The position numbers and the translations under genes are program-made. A stretch of 64,000 nt of DNA from Nitrosopumilus piranensis (lineage in GTDB: Archaea > Thermoproteota > Nitrososphaeria > Nitrososphaerales > Nitrosopumilaceae), in contig NZ_CP010868.1 in the NCBI RefSeq assembly GCF_000875775.1, positions 868,001 to 932,000 of the forward strand. Reading direction: 5' to 3'. The notes under the pieces are model-generated. The model was given only the letters and a program-made list of their open reading frames with translations. It searched no databases and was not told where the DNA came from. Of this stretch, positions 43,333 through 50,828 are shown piece by piece. Within the stretch, counting starts at the first letter, position 1, and each line of letters starts with the position of its first letter.

Positions 43333-43773
43333 CTAAGGGATATACAAAAATGGACATGGAGCCTTCTTAAAGACTGCATCAACTGTACTGTTGTAATACA
43401 ATCTTTCAGCATGAGTTCCTATCTTTGATTTACTCATTACAATAAGATCCACATTTTGATCCTTTGCAAATTCTATAATTGATTTTGATTCAAGATCACT
43501 TTTTATAATTTTAGAACTGGCTTGTATTCCTAATTTGTCGGCTTCTTTTTTTAGACGTTCATGATATTTCTTATTTTTTTCCTTTTCTTGCTCCATCTCT
43601 TTTCTATCGGATTTTGTTTTAAAAAATCCAAATGTTGCTTTGTCATGTATACATGTTAAGAATATGATTTTAGAGCAGTCTTTGTCAATTAATGGAAATA
43701 TCTTTTTTACAGCTTTTTCACTGCTAGGTGTGGCATCATATGGAATTAAAATTTTTTTAATTTTTATTGTCAT
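43333..43773 (-). CDS. universal stress protein (second copy)
   Basis: 146 aa UspA-fold protein: KKILIPYDATPSSEKAVKKI, central charged helix (DRKEMEQEKEKNKKYHERLKKEADKLG), VDLIVMSKSKIGTHAERLYYNSTVDAVFKKAPCPFLYIP. The G-2x-G-9x-G motif of ATP binders is reduced to a variant (SKIGTHAERLYYNST), so it may not bind ATP. Confidence 0.85.
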   Translation of the reverse strand: MTIKIKKILIPYDATPSSEKAVKKIFPLIDKDCSKIIFLTCIHDKATFGFFKTKSDRKEMEQEKEKNKKYHERLKKEADKLGIQASSKIIKSDLESKSIIEFAKDQNVDLIVMSKSKIGTHAERLYYNSTVDAVFKKAPCPFLYIP

Positions 43774-44014
43774 ATGATATGTATGCTGTTAATTCTATTT
43801 AATGATTGGAATTCTGTATGATGTATTCAACACCGATTAATTAGATGCCTGAATGTTTTTTAACACTGACAATAAAATTAATGTGTGATTCCTGATTTTA
43901 CAAAATTATTCAAATATTTTCATAGTATTTCTGATGATTCTTCTATCCAAAATTACTTTGATGTAAATCTTCCTAGTTGTCTTAAAATGTTGAGATTCAA
44001 AAATATGATTTGAC

Positions 44015-45706
44015 ATGAAGGCCTCTGATCTATTAGTTAAGTGTCTGGAATCTGAGGGAGTTGAATACATCTTTGGAATTCCTGGTGAAGAGAATGCTGA
44101 TTTGATGATGTCCCTCTCCAAATCAAAAATTAAATTCATTCTAACTAGGCATGAACAAGGTGCTGCATTTATGGCAGATGTATATGGTAGATTGACGGGC
44201 AGAGTTGGTGTTTGCCTTGCTACACTTGGACCTGGTGCCACTAATCTTGTGACAGGTGTTGCAAATGCGAATATGGATAGATCCAGATTACTAGCAATTA
44301 CGGGCCAAACTGACTCTCATCTTTTGCATAAAGAATCTCATCAAAATCTCAATGTTGTAAAAATGTTTGAACCTATTACAAAATGGAGCTGGTCTATACG
44401 AAACGCAAAAAATATTCCAGAAATTGTACGAAGAGCCTTTAAGATTGCACTTACTGAAAAACCTGGGGCAACTCACATTGAACTTCCACAAGATATTGCA
44501 AAGCGAAAGTCAGATATCCCTCCAATTGGATTTCAGAATATTTTTAGACCAAAGGCAAACCATGACCAAATAAAAAAAGCAGCAACAATGATCTTGAATG
44601 CGAAAAAACCTCTTTTGTTTGTAGGAAATGGATGTGCTAGAGAAGATGAAAGTGCACAAATTAGAAAATTTGTAGAGCAAACAAAAATTTTTTCAATTAA
44701 CACATTCATGGGAAAAGGAGTTATTCCTGATGATTGTGAGACCCATCTTCAGACAATTGGAATTAAAGATGCAGATCATGCTTTGAAAGCAGTGTTAGAG
44801 GCTGATGTAATCATTTCAGTAGGATATGATTTGGTTGAATACTCTCCAAAGATGTGGAACTCTGATCTAAACAAGCAAATTATTCATATTGATTTTACTC
44901 CCTCTGAGGTTTATACATTTTATCGACCTGATGTTGAAATTGATTCTGATATTGGCTCTGCCATGGATTCTATTTTAGAAGAAATTGAAAAATTGCAATT
45001 AGAAAACCCTTCACTTGCATCTTTCCCACGCAAAAACGGTCCTGAAATTTTCAAAAAGATCCGTGCAGAAGTAATTGAGAGAATTAACACTTTCAATGAT
45101 GATGATTCATATCCAATCAAACCAGAAAAATTGATTTTTAGTGTACGTGAATCTTTTGACCCTGATGATGTTGTGATTTCTGATGTTGGAACTCACAAAT
45201 TGTGGATTGCAAAAATTTATCAAACATTTGAACCAAATACTTGCATCATTCCTAATGGCTTTGCATCTATGGGATTTGCACTACCTGGCGCTATATCTGC
45301 AAAGTTAGTTTTTCCAAAAAAATCAATTGTTGCAATGACTGGAGATGGTGGATTTTTAATGAATGTACAAGAAATAGAGACTGCAGTACGACTGAAACTA
45401 CCAATAATTGTTATTGTTTGGGTAGATAATGATTACAATTTGATCTCTATTAAACAAAAACATGAATTTGGTAAAAGTGTCTTTACTGAATTTGGCAACC
45501 CAAATTTTGTTCAGATAGCAGAAAGTTTTGGGGCCAAAGGATTTCAAGTAAAATCTACTCAGGATTTCTCAAAAGTTTTGAAAGAAGCAAAATTAATTAC
45601 AGATAAACCAATAATAATTGCAGTCGATGTTGACTATTCTAGAAATGAGGTTTTACTTGATGATTCATTTCCACCTTATGTAAAATCACTTAATGATAAA
45701 AAATGA
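44015..45706 (+). CDS. acetolactate synthase-like TPP enzyme (AlsS type)
   Basis: 563 aa TPP enzyme, paralogue of ilvB. Catalytic Glu region RHEQGAAFMADVYGRLTG (about residue 47), LGPGATNLVTGVANA, KESHQNLNVVKMFEPITKWSW, C-terminal TPP motif TGDGGFLMNVQEIETA...DNDYN (about 445-480). The RHEQ/HQ-N pattern resembles catabolic AlsS more than anabolic IlvB, and there is no regulatory-subunit gene. Product could be acetolactate or another 2-oxo acid derivative. Confidence 0.85.
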   Translation: MKASDLLVKCLESEGVEYIFGIPGEENADLMMSLSKSKIKFILTRHEQGAAFMADVYGRLTGRVGVCLATLGPGATNLVTGVANANMDRSRLLAITGQTDSHLLHKESHQNLNVVKMFEPITKWSWSIRNAKNIPEIVRRAFKIALTEKPGATHIELPQDIAKRKSDIPPIGFQNIFRPKANHDQIKKAATMILNAKKPLLFVGNGCAREDESAQIRKFVEQTKIFSINTFMGKGVIPDDCETHLQTIGIKDADHALKAVLEADVIISVGYDLVEYSPKMWNSDLNKQIIHIDFTPSEVYTFYRPDVEIDSDIGSAMDSILEEIEKLQLENPSLASFPRKNGPEIFKKIRAEVIERINTFNDDDSYPIKPEKLIFSVRESFDPDDVVISDVGTHKLWIAKIYQTFEPNTCIIPNGFASMGFALPGAISAKLVFPKKSIVAMTGDGGFLMNVQEIETAVRLKLPIIVIVWVDNDYNLISIKQKHEFGKSVFTEFGNPNFVQIAESFGAKGFQVKSTQDFSKVLKEAKLITDKPIIIAVDVDYSRNEVLLDDSFPPYVKSLNDKK

Positions 45707-45718
45707 TTTTTTAATTAT

Positions 45719-46615
45719 CTAATTCGTCAAAAAGCCTCTTTCTAACAATTTGGATATTGTAGTAGAACTTGCACATATTGGGGAACCGGTTGTTTTCTTT
45801 TTTGCCAACTCTAATCCTTTTTCACAGGTTATCATATCAAAAGAAACACCATATCTTTCTTGGATTGCTGGAGGTGCTATGCCATCATATATGAAAAATT
45901 CTCTGTAATCGATATTGTTTTGCATGATTGTTTCTAGAGTGTAATCAGAACTATCTGATGTGAATATGAATGTGTATTTTCCGGGTTCTTTTGGAGTCCA
46001 TGTGTATGTTGCATAATCACTTTGTTTAGGACCTACTGACAATTTTTCAAATCCTTGAAATGCAAGCTCCGGTCCTTTGTAAATTGATAAACCAAAATTT
46101 GTTTCAGGAGGATTGCCTTCTCCAATATTTGCTACCTTGTTTGTAATGTATAGTGGTTGTTTTGTTGTAGGTGCTGTGTTTTTTCCTTCAATGTTTGAAA
46201 ATAATATTGATTCTAATGTCCAATCAAAATCAGGTTGTGTGTGACCTGTTTTGACAATAACTGTTCCAATAATGTGTGGATATTCTGGATCATGATATTG
46301 ATATATTCCATTTAGTCTGAAAGTAAATGACCCCTGTTCACCTGGTGGTATGTGACCAGTATCAAAATTTCCTGCTACTCTTTCATCGTCTTCAGATTGA
46401 ATGGTAACTATTTGATGTGAAAATATGTCTTTGTTAATCCAAGTTATGCTATCTTCTACTATGATGGTAATTGTGTGAGGTTCTAAACATTTGTTTCCTA
46501 ACTGACATTCTTTTTGATATGCACCTGATACAATGTCTACCTCATAATTTTCTGCAAAGGCTGGAGATATTACAAACATCACTAGCAATGATGAAAGAAT
46601 TAGGATGCTCTTCAT
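45719..46615 (-). CDS. secreted cupredoxin-fold protein without type 1 copper ligands, plus CARDB-like domain
   Basis: 298 aa. Signal peptide (MKSILILSSLLVMFVISPAFA). Cupredoxin-like domain about residues 25-120: first His kept (IFSHQIVT) but the ligand loop reads YQYHDPEYPHIIG, where the canonical Cys, His and Met are Asp, Tyr and Ile. Two new His remain. A CARDB-like beta domain follows (about 130-220), then the C-terminal segment with two Cys (MITCEKGLEL...GSPICASSTTISKLLERGF) that I recognise from other thaumarchaeal secreted proteins. Confidence 0.75.
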   Translation of the reverse strand: MKSILILSSLLVMFVISPAFAENYEVDIVSGAYQKECQLGNKCLEPHTITIIVEDSITWINKDIFSHQIVTIQSEDDERVAGNFDTGHIPPGEQGSFTFRLNGIYQYHDPEYPHIIGTVIVKTGHTQPDFDWTLESILFSNIEGKNTAPTTKQPLYITNKVANIGEGNPPETNFGLSIYKGPELAFQGFEKLSVGPKQSDYATYTWTPKEPGKYTFIFTSDSSDYTLETIMQNNIDYREFFIYDGIAPPAIQERYGVSFDMITCEKGLELAKKKTTGSPICASSTTISKLLERGFLTN

Positions 46616-46676
46616 TATCTATAGATCTATTTTGAAACTACTTAAATGGTTTCTAGTTTTCATTTAGCAATAACGA

Positions 46677-47030
46677 TTATTCTTTTAGTTGCTTTGTTGC
46701 ATACTCAATTATTTTCGCGTACTCTGCATTGGGTTCTGTGCTTATCAACAACAACTCGCTTCCACTAATTGGAATAGTAATCAGTGTTACTTTGTCATAT
46801 TCTATTGTAGCTGATTTTTCATTTCCAATTCTATATGAAAGATTTGTAGCCTTTGACCATCTATCCAAAGTATAATGAATTGACATCTGTATCTCGTCGT
46901 CTTTTAGCATTTTGTCTTCTGAATCTCTATTAATGCTTGCAACAATTTCGCTTTTTGTATTTGTGATACCGCAAAACCTTATTTTTGAATCAAAATCAAT
47001 TATATTTTGACACAGATTTTCGTAATTCAT
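46677..47030 (-). CDS. roadblock-like thaumarchaeal family protein (copy 3 of 4)
   Basis: 117 aa: helix NYENLCQNIIDFDS, core KIRFCGITNTKSEIVASINR, ATIEYDKVTLITIPISGSELLLISTEPNAEYAKIIEYA. Same layout as the copies at 33994 and 50204. Function unknown; small sensory or adaptor protein by fold. Confidence 0.7.
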   Translation of the reverse strand: MNYENLCQNIIDFDSKIRFCGITNTKSEIVASINRDSEDKMLKDDEIQMSIHYTLDRWSKATNLSYRIGNEKSATIEYDKVTLITIPISGSELLLISTEPNAEYAKIIEYATKQLKE

Positions 47031-47103
47031 TTGATTTCTTTGTTTAATATGGTATTAAAATCTGATGTTATAAAATGAAGATTCTTTTTTTGCCCCAAAT
47101 CCA

Positions 47104-47286
47104 TTATGCTACCTCTGAAAATATTGGTCTATAATTCATATCTGCTAATCTACATTTCATGTGAATTTGCTCATCAGTCTCTACCTTGCATTTTTCACAA
47201 CCAAACTTTATTGGATTTGTACAAACAGAACATTTTTGCTTTATAGTCTGTACCTTCCCACATTTTCTACAACAATCTACTCTCAT
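47104..47286 (-). CDS. 60-aa double zinc-ribbon protein
   Basis: Cys-rich: CCRKCGKVQTIKQKCSVC then FGCEKCKVETDEQIHMKC, at least four C-x2-C-type knuckles, enough for two zinc ions. A strong Shine-Dalgarno (GGAGG, minus strand) precedes the ATG just after the 36-aa membrane gene's stop. It is the last gene of operon B, led by the structured RNA. Confidence 0.7.
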   Translation of the reverse strand: MRVDCCRKCGKVQTIKQKCSVCTNPIKFGCEKCKVETDEQIHMKCRLADMNYRPIFSEVA

Positions 47287-47298
47287 TTTACATTCCTC

Positions 47299-47409
47299 CT
47301 ATAATATCAGCGAAAAAACTACTACTGAAACCACTGCTAGTACAATGAATCCATAGTAAGTTTTTTTGTGGCGTGGTATAGATTGTGATTTTTGCTTATT
47401 TTGAAACAT
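47299..47409 (-). CDS. 36-aa membrane peptide downstream of RNA copy B
   Basis: ATG 47409 to TAG 47299: basic start MFQNKQKSQSIPRHKKTYYG followed by one membrane helix (FIVLAVVSVVVFSLIL). A GGGGGAT sequence shortly before the ATG acts as ribosome site. A longer frame from 47517 runs back through the structured RNA and is rejected. The start lies 21 nt after the RNA's closing stem. Confidence 0.65.
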   Translation of the reverse strand: MFQNKQKSQSIPRHKKTYYGFIVLAVVSVVVFSLIL

Positions 47410-47429
47410 GATAATCCCCCTTTGATACA

Positions 47430-47489
47430 GCAAGAACCCTGTGAAAAGAATCACAGGTTTGTACTTGTCTAGGGTAGCATTGTTCTTGC
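47430..47489 (-). ncRNA. structured leader RNA element, copy B
   Basis: Minus strand 5' to 3': closing stem GCAAGAAC (47489-47482) with GTTCTTGC (47437-47430), a 25-nt unpaired strand containing CCCTAGACAAG (16 of 25 bases shared with copy A), and inner hairpin CCTGTGA-TTCTTT-TCACAGG. Relative to copy A the third pair of the closing stem changes from G-C to A-U on both sides. A TATATG box sits 13 nt after the AGCT of the palindrome on this strand, as in copy A. The Shine-Dalgarno of the 36-aa gene follows immediately. Confidence 0.7.
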
Positions 47490-47525
47490 ATAGTATGGAT
47501 ACGTTGTCTTTGATCATATACCTTG

Positions 47526-47543
47526 GTCAGCTAATTAGCTTAC
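47526..47543. promoter_or_regulatory. near-perfect palindrome between divergent transcripts, copy B
   Basis: GTCAGCTAATTAGCTTAC: TCAGCT-N4-AGCTTA, one mismatch from the copy A core. AGCTTAC starts 41 nt before the 49-aa gene's ATG (plus strand); on the minus strand AGCT lies 43 nt before the RNA's closing stem (44 in copy A). Confidence 0.7.
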
Positions 47544-47577
47544 GATACTCTATCTTCAACTAGTACAAATCACAATT

Positions 47578-47727
47578 ATGAAAACACAGCAAATCTCAAA
47601 CTGGGATAAAATGGTTCATGCTCCATTTAGAAAGATCGTAAAATTCGATCTTATCTGCATGGGTATTGGTGCAGTAATGGGTATGGGTGCAGGAGCCTAT
47701 CTTGTTGCTAGCGGAATCTTAGGCTAG
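47578..47727 (+). CDS. 49-aa membrane microprotein, cassette copy B
   Basis: MKTQQISNWDKMVHAPFRK, then FDLICMGIGAVMGMGAGAYL and VASGILG. 43/49 residues match copy A; differences are mostly conservative and lie in or near the helix. One Gly-rich membrane helix after a basic amphipathic segment. Its promoter region holds the palindrome, and the structured RNA runs in the other direction. Confidence 0.75.
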   Translation: MKTQQISNWDKMVHAPFRKIVKFDLICMGIGAVMGMGAGAYLVASGILG

Positions 47728-47769
47728 CAACACACTTCTTTTTTATAATAACTAACACAGAAAAAAGCT

Positions 47770-48738
47770 ATGAAATTTCGTACAGTAGAACCATCTTACA
47801 CTTCAAAGGATGGATGCCGATTAGTGTGGCAAGGCGTGGATGAAGATGATGCTGATGTTGTCATATTAAACAAAGAAGAACTCGCCAAACTAGTTGAGAT
47901 ATTAAAACAAAATAAAACTGGCGAAGTTGAGCTAGAAGACCAAACCAGCTTTATTCGAATAAACTCTGATGTTACCCAGTTTAGCTTAACCAATCATGAT
48001 TTACTTGAAGCCAATACCTCTGAAATTCAAGAACAGATTTTAGAATTTGCCAAAGTTCCACATGAACCACAATATGTTTACATTGGAACTAAAGAATTCT
48101 ATCCTTCTGTCTGGATTCGAGATGATTCAAAACAAAAAGAGGATGCTCCTAAAAAGACATCAAAGCAGTCATTGATTCAGGCCATATTGTCCTCTGAACC
48201 TGAAAAACTCAGACAAGATCTTTCCCCTACTGACTTGTTTAGAGTATTTGCAACTAGACGTTCCACTAGAAAATTTGATAAGACAAAAGTGGAGGACTGG
48301 AAGATTGACAAGATTTTATCTGCAGCTGATGTTGCACCAACTGCTGGTAATTTTCAAGGATTTCAGGTGTTTCTTGTTAAAAACAAGTCTGCCAAAGAAG
48401 CACTAGTTGAGGCTGCAAACAAGCAACCATACGTAAATGCTCCTGTCGTTTTGGTGTTTTGTACAGACCCTTCTAGAGTAAATCTGAAATTTCCGCCTGA
48501 TATTTTGGAAAAATTCTCCCTACAAGATGCAACTATTGCTGCAGCATTTTCATTACTTGCAGCATCTGGGGTTGGGTTGAGTACAATTTGGATAGGCATG
48601 TTTGATGAGGAAAAAGTAAAGAAAATTTTGGGCACTGATCTCAGACCTTCATCTATCTTGTGTATTGGGTATCCTGACAAGAAAAAATCCCCAAAATCTA
48701 GAAGAAAACTCAAAGAACTGATCAAGGTAATAGAGTAA
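47770..48738 (+). CDS. nitroreductase-family protein with N-terminal extension
   Basis: 322 aa. Residues 1-155 are an unrecognised beta-rich domain; 160-315 form an FMN-dependent nitroreductase-like domain (LFRVFATRRSTRKFDKTKVEDWKIDKILSAADVAPTAGNFQGFQVFLV; AAAFSLLAASGVGLSTIWIGMFDEEKV). Such enzymes reduce nitro groups, flavins or quinones. It lies 42 nt after the 49-aa gene on the same strand and could be cotranscribed. Confidence 0.82.
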   Translation: MKFRTVEPSYTSKDGCRLVWQGVDEDDADVVILNKEELAKLVEILKQNKTGEVELEDQTSFIRINSDVTQFSLTNHDLLEANTSEIQEQILEFAKVPHEPQYVYIGTKEFYPSVWIRDDSKQKEDAPKKTSKQSLIQAILSSEPEKLRQDLSPTDLFRVFATRRSTRKFDKTKVEDWKIDKILSAADVAPTAGNFQGFQVFLVKNKSAKEALVEAANKQPYVNAPVVLVFCTDPSRVNLKFPPDILEKFSLQDATIAAAFSLLAASGVGLSTIWIGMFDEEKVKKILGTDLRPSSILCIGYPDKKKSPKSRRKLKELIKVIE

Positions 48739-48774
48739 ACTGGAATCATTTTTATTTTGTATTGAGGACTAGCC

Positions 48775-49578
48775 ATGATGGCAGATCTTATTGATGAAAC
48801 TGCAGATTATGTGTTAGAGCTTGCAAGTTCTCAGAGATTAAATATTTTGATCAGTTTGCTAAACAAAGAACTGACTCCTACTGCATTTGCAAAAGAGATT
48901 GATGCAACAAAACAAGAAGTTCACAGAAATTTTCTTCGTCTAGAAAAATCGGGTCTGATAAAAAAGAAGGTTAATGGAAAATATACACTTACTACATTTG
49001 GGCAAACAATATGCACACAGGTACCTTCACTTGTATTTTTATCTCAAAACAGGAAATATTTTGAAGAGCATACCCTTGGTGATGTTCCACACAAGTTCCA
49101 AATGCGTTGCGGACAACTAACAAACTCCCAGTATGTTAAAGGCGTTTCAAAAGTTTTAGAACAGTGGAAACAAATCTACAAAAATTCTGATGAATACATC
49201 TATGAGATTTTATCTGAGGTCCCACTAGACTTGATTGAACCACTAGTAAAAAAAGTCAAAAAAGGAATAAAGTTCAACTATGTTTTCTCAGAGTCCGCTG
49301 TTGTACCAAAAGGCAGAAAGGCATTACTAAAAAAATTGGGCTTTTACGAGCTTATGGAAAAAGGATTAATTGAAAGGAAGATGGAAAAAAATGTCCAGAC
49401 TGTTGTGGTACTAAATGAGAAAGAGGCATGTTTGATGTTTCCTACTTTGGATGGAGAGTCTGATATTAGCGAGATGTTTTATTCTGATGATCCGATGTTT
49501 CATGAATGGTGTCTTGACTATTTCAGATACTCCTGGTATGGCTCAGACGTATTTAGAGAAAGCAAACTAAAAGAGTAA
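48775..49578 (+). CDS. FilR1-like winged-helix regulator (copy 2 of 2)
   Basis: 267 aa. ArsR-like HTH (VLELASSQRLNILISLLNKELTPTAFAKEIDATKQEVHRNFLRLEKSGLIKKKVNG), then the FilR1-type domain (SDEYIYEILSEVPLDLIEPLVKKVKKGIKFNYVFSES ... ACLMFPTLDGESDISEMFYSDDPMFHEWCLDYFRYSW). Clear paralogue of 35862-36656, so each lies a few kb from one of the two duplicated cassettes. Confidence 0.85.
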   Translation: MMADLIDETADYVLELASSQRLNILISLLNKELTPTAFAKEIDATKQEVHRNFLRLEKSGLIKKKVNGKYTLTTFGQTICTQVPSLVFLSQNRKYFEEHTLGDVPHKFQMRCGQLTNSQYVKGVSKVLEQWKQIYKNSDEYIYEILSEVPLDLIEPLVKKVKKGIKFNYVFSESAVVPKGRKALLKKLGFYELMEKGLIERKMEKNVQTVVVLNEKEACLMFPTLDGESDISEMFYSDDPMFHEWCLDYFRYSWYGSDVFRESKLKE

Positions 49579-49615
49579 TGTATGTGTTATATGGACAAAT
49601 TAAATTTGTATTTTC

Positions 49616-49831
49616 ATGGATAAAGACACGATTCAAGAGATAGTTAATTTTATCAATTCCCGATATGATGATGACTTGCCTGGACCTGTCAAATTTATAG
49701 TAAAAAGAAAAGCCAAGAAGATTGAAAAACTAGATGTCAATGACATTCCAGAATCCATTAGAAAATGCACTATTGAAGAGTTTATTCTGATTCTAAAAGA
49801 TGCCTATTCTAAAAAGGAATTACGATTTTAA
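49616..49831 (+). CDS. conserved small helical protein
   Basis: 71 aa: MDKDTIQEIVNFINSRYDDD, PVKFIVKRKAKKIEKLDVND and TIEEFILILKDAYSKKELRF. Soluble, charged, helical. No motif or family recognised. Follows the FilR1-like gene by 37 nt. Confidence 0.6.
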   Translation: MDKDTIQEIVNFINSRYDDDLPGPVKFIVKRKAKKIEKLDVNDIPESIRKCTIEEFILILKDAYSKKELRF

Positions 49832-49977
49832 TCTCAAAATGAAGGGGCAAATGGTGAATGTCTCTTGTTTCTTATCTTCACAGCTGACTATCTTCAGAAT
49901 GAAATCAACTGGTTCTCTTTGAACAAATCTTTATCAATTTGTATCTAATTGATAAACACATTTACTAATCACTTATC

Positions 49978-50196
49978 ATGAAACAAACTTCAAAATTCAA
50001 AACTATCTCTAAAAAACATGTTCAAAAGAAAAAAAATCATTTATACAATAACGATAACAGCTTTATTGGCGTGGAATGTCCTTATTGTGAATCAAATGGT
50101 AGTTTCATCTTTTGGTCTCAATCTGATACTGTCGGACACTGTCCTCAATGTTCTAAGAATTGGGTAGAATACCAAGGAATGATATGGACCTTTTGA
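49978..50196 (+). CDS. zinc-ribbon protein
   Basis: 72 aa. Basic N-terminus (KQTSKFKTISKKHVQKKKNH), then a ribbon VECPYCESNGSFIFWSQSDT with GHCPQCSKNWVEYQG: two C-x2-C pairs. It resembles ribbons that bind RNA or protein. Overall function unknown; the next gene starts 7 nt downstream. Confidence 0.7.
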   Translation: MKQTSKFKTISKKHVQKKKNHLYNNDNSFIGVECPYCESNGSFIFWSQSDTVGHCPQCSKNWVEYQGMIWTF

Positions 50197-50203
50197 TTAG
50201 AAG

Positions 50204-50602
50204 ATGATGAAGATGTTATCTACAAAAGATATCCAAAAACTTGATTTGGCATGTACTGAACTTTCAAAAGATGAAAAAATTAGACATGTTGGAGTGATCA
50301 ATGAGCTTGGACATCTTGTTGCAGGGGGATTCAAAAAAGGAGTTACTGCATTATTGACTGAAGAACGATTAAGGATGCTGTATATGCAGATGCAGCTTGA
50401 TTTTAACATGAGACAAGAACTAGATGATCTTTTGGGCCCAATAGACTATATTGCATCAAGACGATCAAAATTACTAATCATTAGTGTTCCAATAGGTGAA
50501 AACTTGGTGTTAATTGCAGCAGAACCTGATGCAGATGACAAAAAAATAATCAAACATGCCGAAGAACTGTTTGATGATATCTCAATTAATACTCTAAAAT
50601 GA
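50204..50602 (+). CDS. roadblock-like thaumarchaeal family protein (copy 4 of 4)
   Basis: 132 aa: KLDLACTELSKDEKIRHVGVINELGHLVAGGFKKG, then DDLLGPIDYIASRRSKLLIISVPIGENLVLIAAEPDADDKKIIKHAEELFDDI. The closest relative in the window is the copy at 33994 (shared GP-x-x-Y-I and S-R-R/H-R-T-K). Small sensory or adaptor fold; function unknown. Confidence 0.72.
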   Translation: MMKMLSTKDIQKLDLACTELSKDEKIRHVGVINELGHLVAGGFKKGVTALLTEERLRMLYMQMQLDFNMRQELDDLLGPIDYIASRRSKLLIISVPIGENLVLIAAEPDADDKKIIKHAEELFDDISINTLK

Positions 50603-50631
50603 CTGTATTTTAGCAAAAAAGGAAAAACTCT

Positions 50632-50745
50632 TTGTCATACAGAACAGTAAAACAAGAATCGTGTAAGCACTCTGCATCAGTAAAGATGCCTGGATTAAAA
50701 AATAAACGTGAATGTATTTTATGTCACAAAATTTTTGATGGCTAA
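50632..50745 (+). CDS. 37-aa Cys/His microprotein
   Basis: TTG 50632 to TAA 50745: MSYRTVKQESCKHSASVKMP, then GLKNKRECILCHKIFDG. Ligand set C-x-H and C-x2-C-H could hold one zinc. AAGGAAAA lies 8-15 nt upstream as a possible ribosome site. Confidence 0.5.
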   Translation: MSYRTVKQESCKHSASVKMPGLKNKRECILCHKIFDG

Positions 50746-50828
50746 ACTTTTGAGTAGATGAAATGATTTGGTGTTATAGGCATGAATAATTTAAGAACAT
50801 ACAAAAAGCAAGAGGAACTTCAATACTT

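Noticed and set aside
47299-47517. 72-aa version of the membrane peptide from a start at 47517
   Set aside because: Its first half is the structured RNA read as codons; ATG 47409 with a GGGGGAT ribosome site is better supported.
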